NCBI GenBank assembly: GCA_023409535.1
Contig: JAEYGZ010000047.1
Coordinates: 1 to 64,000 of the forward strand
Direction of reading: 5' to 3'
Origin: Bacillota bacterium
GTDB lineage: Bacteria > Bacillota > Clostridia > Lachnospirales > Lachnospiraceae
DNA length: 64,000 bases
The position numbers and the translations under genes were made by a program. Within the stretch, counting starts at the first letter, position 1. The number at the start of each line of letters is the position of its first letter. Positions 59,693-64,000 of the stretch are shown in pieces. Under the pieces are notes generated by a model. It searched no databases. It was not told the DNA's origin and saw only the letters and a list, made by a program, of their open reading frames with translations.

Positions 59693-61201
59693 ATGAATAA
59701 GGAAGCCGCTGCAAAGAAAACGCTTAAAATGATCTTTATTCTGATTTTAATCATGCTGGTGTGTACTTCGGCATCCATGGTAGTTTTTCATAGCAGGATG
59801 TTTGAGTCCAATATCGTAATGATCTATCTGCTGGGAATTCTTTTCTTTTCCTATCTGGCGGAAGGGTATGGCTATAGCTTGATTGCATCTGCTTGTGCGG
59901 CTCTTCTGTATAATTTTTTCTTTACCGAACCGTATTATAATCTCAAGGTGAATGATCCGGACTATATCATTACAATTTTTGTGATGTTTATGGTCGGCTT
60001 AATCACAAGTATGTTAACCATTAAGATAAAAATTGAAAGGCAGCAGGTAAAGGACAGTGAGGAATATATCTCCTCCCTGTATCATATCGGTACCAAGCTG
60101 TTGGATATAAAAAATGAAGAAGAGCTGGCGGAAATGTCAGCAGAAGAAATCGCAGTAAAATTTCAAGCGGATGTATTGGTACAGCTTTATAAGGAATCAG
60201 GCGAGGTTCTCTACCGATGTGTCCGGGGTGAAGATAATTTTAGCAGTGTGATGGATCAATCGGCATGTATGGAAGCCTATCAATCAGGAAGCCCCTGCGG
60301 ATATGGTACCATATTATTTTCAGGAGCGGCAGCTTATTATAAACCGATTACCGGACAGAAGGGGGTGCTGGGAATGATCGGTATTTCAAAGAAGGATCGA
60401 AGCAGTATCTCCCAGAGCCAGAACAGCTTTATCGATGTGATGATTCCGCAGATGGCGGTAGTGCTGGAGCGTCAGACGCTAAGTGAGAATCAGAAGAAGG
60501 TACAATTGGAGATTCAAAAGGAACGGCTGCGGGCGGATATGCTCAGATCCATTTCCCACGATTTCAGAACTCCGCTGGCGGGAATTATGGGACTGGCCAG
60601 TACGGCAATTGACAATTATAATAAAATGAATGACGAAGTTAGAAAAAACTTTCTGCAAAGCATTTATGAGGATGCGGATTGGTTAAATGAATTGGTGGAA
60701 AATATACTTCAGACCACCAGGTTTGAAGAGGGTAAGGCAAGGCTGCATCTGGAAGAGGAAGCGGCGGAGGAGATTATTACGGATGCAATCGCCCATGTTA
60801 AAAAGCATGCGAATAAGCATGCGGTTATTGTAAATATACCGGAAGAAATTATTCTGATAAAAGTCGACGCCATATTACTGCGGCAAGTACTCGTGAATAT
60901 TTTAAATAACGCGATAAATTATTCGCCGGATGGAAGCGAAATTACGGTAAGCTTATATCGCAGGGAGAATAAGGTGGTTTTTGAGATAGAGGATAATGGC
61001 CCGGGTATACTGAAGGAGGAGCTGACCAATATCTTCGAGCGGTATCATCAAAGCAGCACAAAGAAGGAAGCAAGCAGAAAGGGCATGGGACTGGGTCTTA
61101 GTCTCTGTAAATCCATAGTGGAAGCCCATGGCGGAAAAATCACAATACAAAACAGGGAACCCCATGGCACAATTGTTCAATTTTATATATTCTCGGAATA
61201 G
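59693..61201 (+). CDS. KdpD-like sensor histidine kinase (no KdpD/USP domains)
   Basis: A 502-residue kinase. Four membrane helices of the DUF4118 type (about 11-110), a GAF-like domain (about 125-260), HisKA with His289 in SISHDFRTPL, and an HATPase with NILNNAINYS and the lid GMGLGLSLCK. It looks like the C-terminal two-thirds of KdpD without the N-terminal sensor-kinase and universal-stress domains. With the regulator ten bases downstream and Trk genes after it, it probably senses potassium or osmotic state. The ATG at 59693 follows GGAGG. Confidence 0.88.
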   Translation: MNKEAAAKKTLKMIFILILIMLVCTSASMVVFHSRMFESNIVMIYLLGILFFSYLAEGYGYSLIASACAALLYNFFFTEPYYNLKVNDPDYIITIFVMFMVGLITSMLTIKIKIERQQVKDSEEYISSLYHIGTKLLDIKNEEELAEMSAEEIAVKFQADVLVQLYKESGEVLYRCVRGEDNFSSVMDQSACMEAYQSGSPCGYGTILFSGAAAYYKPITGQKGVLGMIGISKKDRSSISQSQNSFIDVMIPQMAVVLERQTLSENQKKVQLEIQKERLRADMLRSISHDFRTPLAGIMGLASTAIDNYNKMNDEVRKNFLQSIYEDADWLNELVENILQTTRFEEGKARLHLEEEAAEEIITDAIAHVKKHANKHAVIVNIPEEIILIKVDAILLRQVLVNILNNAINYSPDGSEITVSLYRRENKVVFEIEDNGPGILKEELTNIFERYHQSSTKKEASRKGMGLGLSLCKSIVEAHGGKITIQNREPHGTIVQFYIFSE

Positions 61202-61210
61202 GAGTATGAG

Positions 61211-61906
61211 ATGGAACCATTAATTTTAATTGTTGATGATGAAAAATCGATACGAAGCTTCCTGCAGCTTTCCATGGAAATGCAGGGCTATAAATGTATT
61301 GATGCCGCGGATGGGGCAACCGGACTGATGCTTGCGGTTTCACGAAAGCCGGATATCTTAATTCTGGATCTTGGTTTACCGGATATGGACGGGGTTGAGG
61401 TAATTAAAAAACTCAGGCAGGTATCCCAGCTGCCGATTATCATAATCTCCGCACGGGGGCATGACCGCGAGAAGATTGAAGCGCTGGATGCCGGGGCGGA
61501 TGACTATTTGACAAAGCCCTTCAGCGTACCTGAATTACTGGCGCGGATCAGGGTTATTTTGCGCCATAAGGGATTGGAAAGTGCCGAAGCAACAAAAGAA
61601 GCACAGGTATTTCAGATTAAGGACCTTGTGATTGATGCGGAAAAGCACCGGGTATGGCTGAGCAAGGAAGAAATCCGGTTAACTCCGAATGAATATAAGG
61701 TATTGGTATTGCTGGCAAAAAATCAGGGAAAAGTGCTGACGCACAGGTTTATAACAGAGAATATATATGGGGGTATGCTGTCGGGAGATACCCAGTCCCT
61801 GAGGGTCTGCATGGGGAATCTCAGAAGAAAGCTTGGGGAGGATCCCTCCCAGCCACGTTATATTATTACGGAAATCGGCGTCGGCTACAGGCTGGTGGAT
61901 GACTAA
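61211..61906 (+). CDS. KdpE-like OmpR-family response regulator
   Basis: A 231-residue regulator: receiver domain with phospho-acceptor Asp53 (ILILDLGLPDMDG), conserved Thr/Lys (SARGHD, LTKPFS), and a C-terminal winged helix (about 130-231; RLTPNEYKVLVLLAKNQGKVLTH). It is paired with the kinase just upstream. The obvious targets are the downstream trk genes, although a terminator separates them. Confidence 0.9.
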   Translation: MEPLILIVDDEKSIRSFLQLSMEMQGYKCIDAADGATGLMLAVSRKPDILILDLGLPDMDGVEVIKKLRQVSQLPIIIISARGHDREKIEALDAGADDYLTKPFSVPELLARIRVILRHKGLESAEATKEAQVFQIKDLVIDAEKHRVWLSKEEIRLTPNEYKVLVLLAKNQGKVLTHRFITENIYGGMLSGDTQSLRVCMGNLRRKLGEDPSQPRYIITEIGVGYRLVDD

Positions 61907-61953
61907 AAAGGTACATTACAACAGAAAGGATAATTCTATAAACTATTATATTG

Positions 61954-61990
61954 ACTGCTCCGGATTAACACTTCTACCGGAGCAGTTTTT
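61954..61990 (+). terminator. Intrinsic terminator after the regulator gene
   Basis: ACTGCTCCGG (61954-61963) pairs perfectly with CCGGAGCAGT (61977-61986) and runs into TTTT. A TPR gene follows after about 130 bases. Confidence 0.8.
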
Positions 61991-62120
61991 CTGTTGGGGA
62001 AGGCTTGGCTGCCAACCTCCGGTTATCTTATATAAATATTATATAGAGAATGGAATGCTTACACAAAACTTATACGGAAAGGATTATTCTTTATACAGAT
62101 TAGCAGAAGGAGGTAAGCAG

Positions 62121-62447
62121 ATGAAGAAAGATAAAGCGGTAACCAAAGAATATGAAGCATGGATCAGAGAGGCTGTTCATAACCTGCGGCGAGCAGAGTA
62201 TGAGGAGGCTTATGAACTTATCATAAAGGCTATAACCATCGGTCCGAATGACCCGGAGCCTCAGAATCTGCTTGGTATCTGGTACGAATGTATGGGAGAG
62301 AAGGATTTGGCCAGAAAGCATTACCGGATGGCATATGTTCTTGATTCGAGATTTCAGCCGGCAGGAAATAATCTGCAGCGGGTGGGTACGGTATTCCAAT
62401 ATGAGGACATTCCGGTAGATTACGGCGAGGATGTGCTGCAAGCCTGA
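62121..62447 (+). CDS. TPR-type small protein
   Basis: A 108-residue protein made of about two tetratricopeptide repeats (AEYEEAYELIIKAITIGPNDPEPQNLLGIWYECMG...DLARKHYRMAYVLDSRFQPA). It is probably a protein-protein adaptor. The ATG at 62121 follows AAGGAGG; the frame is open much further upstream but crosses the terminator. It lies between the two-component system and the trkA genes, so an adaptor role in potassium uptake is possible but unproven. Confidence 0.7.
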   Translation: MKKDKAVTKEYEAWIREAVHNLRRAEYEEAYELIIKAITIGPNDPEPQNLLGIWYECMGEKDLARKHYRMAYVLDSRFQPAGNNLQRVGTVFQYEDIPVDYGEDVLQA

Positions 62448-62499
62448 TAAGCGGCGGTACATCGCAGGATCTGTAAGGATAAGGGAATGGAGGAAAGGA

Positions 62500-62928
62500 A
62501 TGTATATTATTATAATCGGATGCGGAAGATTTGGCAGTAAGTTGGCGAAGGGATTGTCGGATGAGGGTAACAATGTATGCGTAATTGACAGAAATGCTGA
62601 AAAGCTGGATAGGCTGGGAAGCGGTTTTAATGGAAAGAGAATTAAAGGAATAGAGTTTGACAGTGACAATCTGACGGAAGCAGGTGTTCATCAGTGCGAT
62701 GTGCTGATTGCCGTTACCTCGGATGATAATATAAATATCACGGTATCCCTGATCGCAGATAAGATATTTCAGGTACCCAAAATCATTGCAAGAGTAAATG
62801 AACCGGATAAGAATTATGTTTATGAAAGGCTTGGAATAGACACGATTAATCCGGTCGATTACGAACTGGAGATGCTAAAAAGCAAGCTGCCGCAGGAAAA
62901 GCACAGCGGGAATATCAAGAATAAATAA
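62500..62928 (+). CDS. TrkA-N (RCK) domain protein
   Basis: A 142-residue NAD-binding RCK protein: Rossmann motif IIGCGRFGSKLAKGLSDEG at about 5-23, acidic end of the second strand (VIDRN), and ARVNEPD near 107. It has only the N-terminal RCK half and no TrkA-C domain, as in short KtrA-like subunits. It regulates the potassium channel subunit TrkH. GGAGGAAAGGA precedes the ATG. A second, full-length copy follows after 29 bases. Confidence 0.88.
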   Translation: MYIIIIGCGRFGSKLAKGLSDEGNNVCVIDRNAEKLDRLGSGFNGKRIKGIEFDSDNLTEAGVHQCDVLIAVTSDDNINITVSLIADKIFQVPKIIARVNEPDKNYVYERLGIDTINPVDYELEMLKSKLPQEKHSGNIKNK

Positions 62929-62957
62929 TTCTAATATTTGTGTAAGGAGAGGTTTCA

Positions 62958-63650
62958 GTGAAAACAATTATTATCGGCGGTGGAAAAGTCGGCTACAATC
63001 TTTTAAAGACCTTAAAGGAGCAAGATTATGAGGTGGCGCTGGTTGAACGGGATAAGGATACCTGTTTAAAAATCGCAGAGGATTTTAATACGGATGTCAT
63101 ATGGGGCGACGGAACCAAGCTGGAAGTCCTGGAGGATGCAGGGATAGAAAATGCTGATATCATCGCTGCGGTTACCGGCTCAGATGAAGAAAACCTTGTG
63201 ATTTGCCAAATAGCCAAATTAAGCTATGAGATCAAAAAGACCATTGCCAGGGTGAACAATCCAAAGAATATGACCATGTTTAAGAAATTAGGGATTGATA
63301 ATACCGTATGCAGTACTCAGGTTATCGCTGATCTGATCGAATATTCCTTTGATAAGGAGGACTATCGGATTATCAGTATATTGGAGAAGGGCTCCATGGT
63401 GATGGCAGAGCTTTTGATCCGTGAGCGTGGTGTCTGGACCAATAAAATGGTGAAGGAGCTTACCCTCCCGAAGGAATGCGTAATTGTATCCATTCTTCGC
63501 GGAGAAACCGTAATATTCCCACGGGGGGACAGTAACATCCTGCCGAAGGATAAGGTAGTGGTTATTACCAGTAAATCGGTTCTGGCAGCTTTGGTTAACG
63601 AGCTATACGATGGAGGGAATAATAAATGGATCGTCGGAAAGATGAATTAA
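62958..63650 (+). CDS. trkA: TrkA potassium-uptake regulatory protein
   Basis: A 230-residue RCK protein with a complete N-domain (IIIGGGKVGYNLLKTLKEQ) and a TrkA-C domain (about 145-222; GSMVMAELLIRERGVW through KDKVVVIT). It starts with GTG after AGGAGAGG. The tandem of one short and one full RCK protein suggests a hetero-oligomeric ring under TrkH. Its last codons overlap the start of a 32-residue membrane peptide gene. Confidence 0.9.
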   Translation: MKTIIIGGGKVGYNLLKTLKEQDYEVALVERDKDTCLKIAEDFNTDVIWGDGTKLEVLEDAGIENADIIAAVTGSDEENLVICQIAKLSYEIKKTIARVNNPKNMTMFKKLGIDNTVCSTQVIADLIEYSFDKEDYRIISILEKGSMVMAELLIRERGVWTNKMVKELTLPKECVIVSILRGETVIFPRGDSNILPKDKVVVITSKSVLAALVNELYDGGNNKWIVGKMN

Positions 63651-63724
63651 AGGGAATTCTGTCCGAACTGCTGGCAGCAGGTCTGTATCTGGCCGTACTG
63701 CTGGCGGCAACAGTAATTCTTTAG
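63626..63724 (+). CDS. 32-residue membrane peptide between trkA and trkH
   Basis: A short frame starting MDRRKDELKGILSELLAAG, with one hydrophobic helix (about residues 11-32) reaching the end. TGGAGGGAA lies seven bases before the ATG. It overlaps trkA by 25 bases and ends nine bases before trkH, which fits a translated, coupled gene. It recalls KdpF, a roughly 30-residue peptide of the Kdp potassium pump, by size and context only. Confidence 0.6.
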   Translation: MDRRKDELKGILSELLAAGLYLAVLLAATVIL

Positions 63725-63733
63725 GGGTGAGCG

Positions 63734-64000
63734 ATGCAAAAAAAAGGTGGAATCTATAGTATAGAAATCATTAGTTATTATACAGGATATGTTGTATTGA
63801 TCGTTGCGCTTTTAATGCTGTTACCCATAATTACCGCCATAGCCTTCAGAGAATGGAAGCCGCTGCTTGACTTCATCATCAGCTTCGATATTTCTGTACT
63901 TACGGGGCTTTTGCTTATTCTGGCAGGGTTGCGGACAAGGAACAATACATCAGACTTTCAATGGAAGCACGGCTTTGTTATTGCCGCGCTTTCCTGGGTA
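63734..64000 (+). CDS. trkH: TrkH-family potassium transporter, N-terminal part
   Basis: The first 89 codons of a membrane protein continuing beyond the window. Helices at about 14-35 and 48-66 and the conserved GFVIAALSWV motif near the end match the first membrane segments of TrkH/KtrB potassium channels. GGGGTGA precedes the ATG. Together with the two RCK proteins it forms the potassium uptake system. Confidence 0.85.
   Translation, partial: MQKKGGIYSIEIISYYTGYVVLIVALLMLLPIITAIAFREWKPLLDFIISFDISVLTGLLLILAGLRTRNNTSDFQWKHGFVIAALSWV

Noticed and set aside
61833..62120. N-terminal extension of the TPR protein
   Set aside because: It overlaps the end of the response regulator gene and crosses an intrinsic terminator; the ATG at 62121 has a strong ribosome site.

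Overview
The window looks like a chromosome segment of an anaerobic, spore-forming, motile, plant-polysaccharide-degrading member of the Clostridia, most likely Lachnospiraceae. The support is a BofA and a SpoIID homologue (endospore formation), a flagellin/FliS pair read from a sigma-D-type promoter, a Gram-positive Tad-type pilus operon, two LplB/LplC-type sugar transporters without their own ATPase, a PL11-type rhamnogalacturonan lyase, moderate GC with AT-rich gaps, strong GGAGG ribosome sites and frequent TTG/GTG starts. The species cannot be fixed from sequence reading alone.

Layout. 1-1.3 kb: AT-rich edge with a small lipoprotein and a decayed IS4-type transposase. 1.4-3.2 kb: DUF885-type lipoprotein on the minus strand. 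3.3-9.3 kb: sigma-D promoter, a large FliK-like protein, flagellin, FliS, then a 13-unit array of a 17-bp tandem repeat and a nested hairpin. 9.3-11.3 kb: DUF2508 gene and bofA (divergent), a structured RNA with a strong terminator, and a GGDEF protein. 11.4-22.5 kb: Tad pilus operon (CpaE-like, CpaF, TadB, TadC, Flp, DUF5702, two TadE-like pseudopilins, prepilin peptidase, FHA protein), followed by a zinc-ribbon/HTH protein. 23-29 kb: housekeeping genes (small membrane proteins, glpK, rhomboid protease, flavodoxin-SCP2 fusion, soluble histidine kinase, HIT protein).

28.8-40.1 kb: carbohydrate region. An AraC regulator diverges from an isomerase/Gfo-Idh-MocA/isomerase operon. An IclR regulator then precedes a two-permease plus lipoprotein transporter, a leaderless sialidase-like beta-propeller enzyme and a DHDPS/NAL-family aldolase. 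40.1-48.2 kb: murG with a TSCPD gene, mtnN, a MoxR-DUF58-transglutaminase operon and spoIID. 48.4-59.6 kb: a membrane AraC regulator, a second LplB/LplC/lipoprotein transporter, a 72-nt four-way-junction RNA, a leaderless PL11 lyase, a second FG-GAP propeller protein and a CE4-like deacetylase, together a rhamnogalacturonan utilisation locus. 59.6-64 kb: KdpD/KdpE-like two-component system, a TPR protein, two TrkA-type proteins, a 32-residue membrane peptide and the start of TrkH, a potassium-uptake locus that runs off the window.

The least ordinary parts are the Tad operon (Ig-like domain inside TadC, paired His/Cys motifs on a pseudopilin, degenerate CpaE P-loop, possible ACG and CTG starts, a 140-bp inverted repeat), the 17-bp array behind fliS, the two multi-branched intergenic RNAs, the sialidase-like/aldolase catabolic locus, and two small membrane peptides. 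I saw no rRNA, tRNA, CRISPR array, intact mobile element or prophage.
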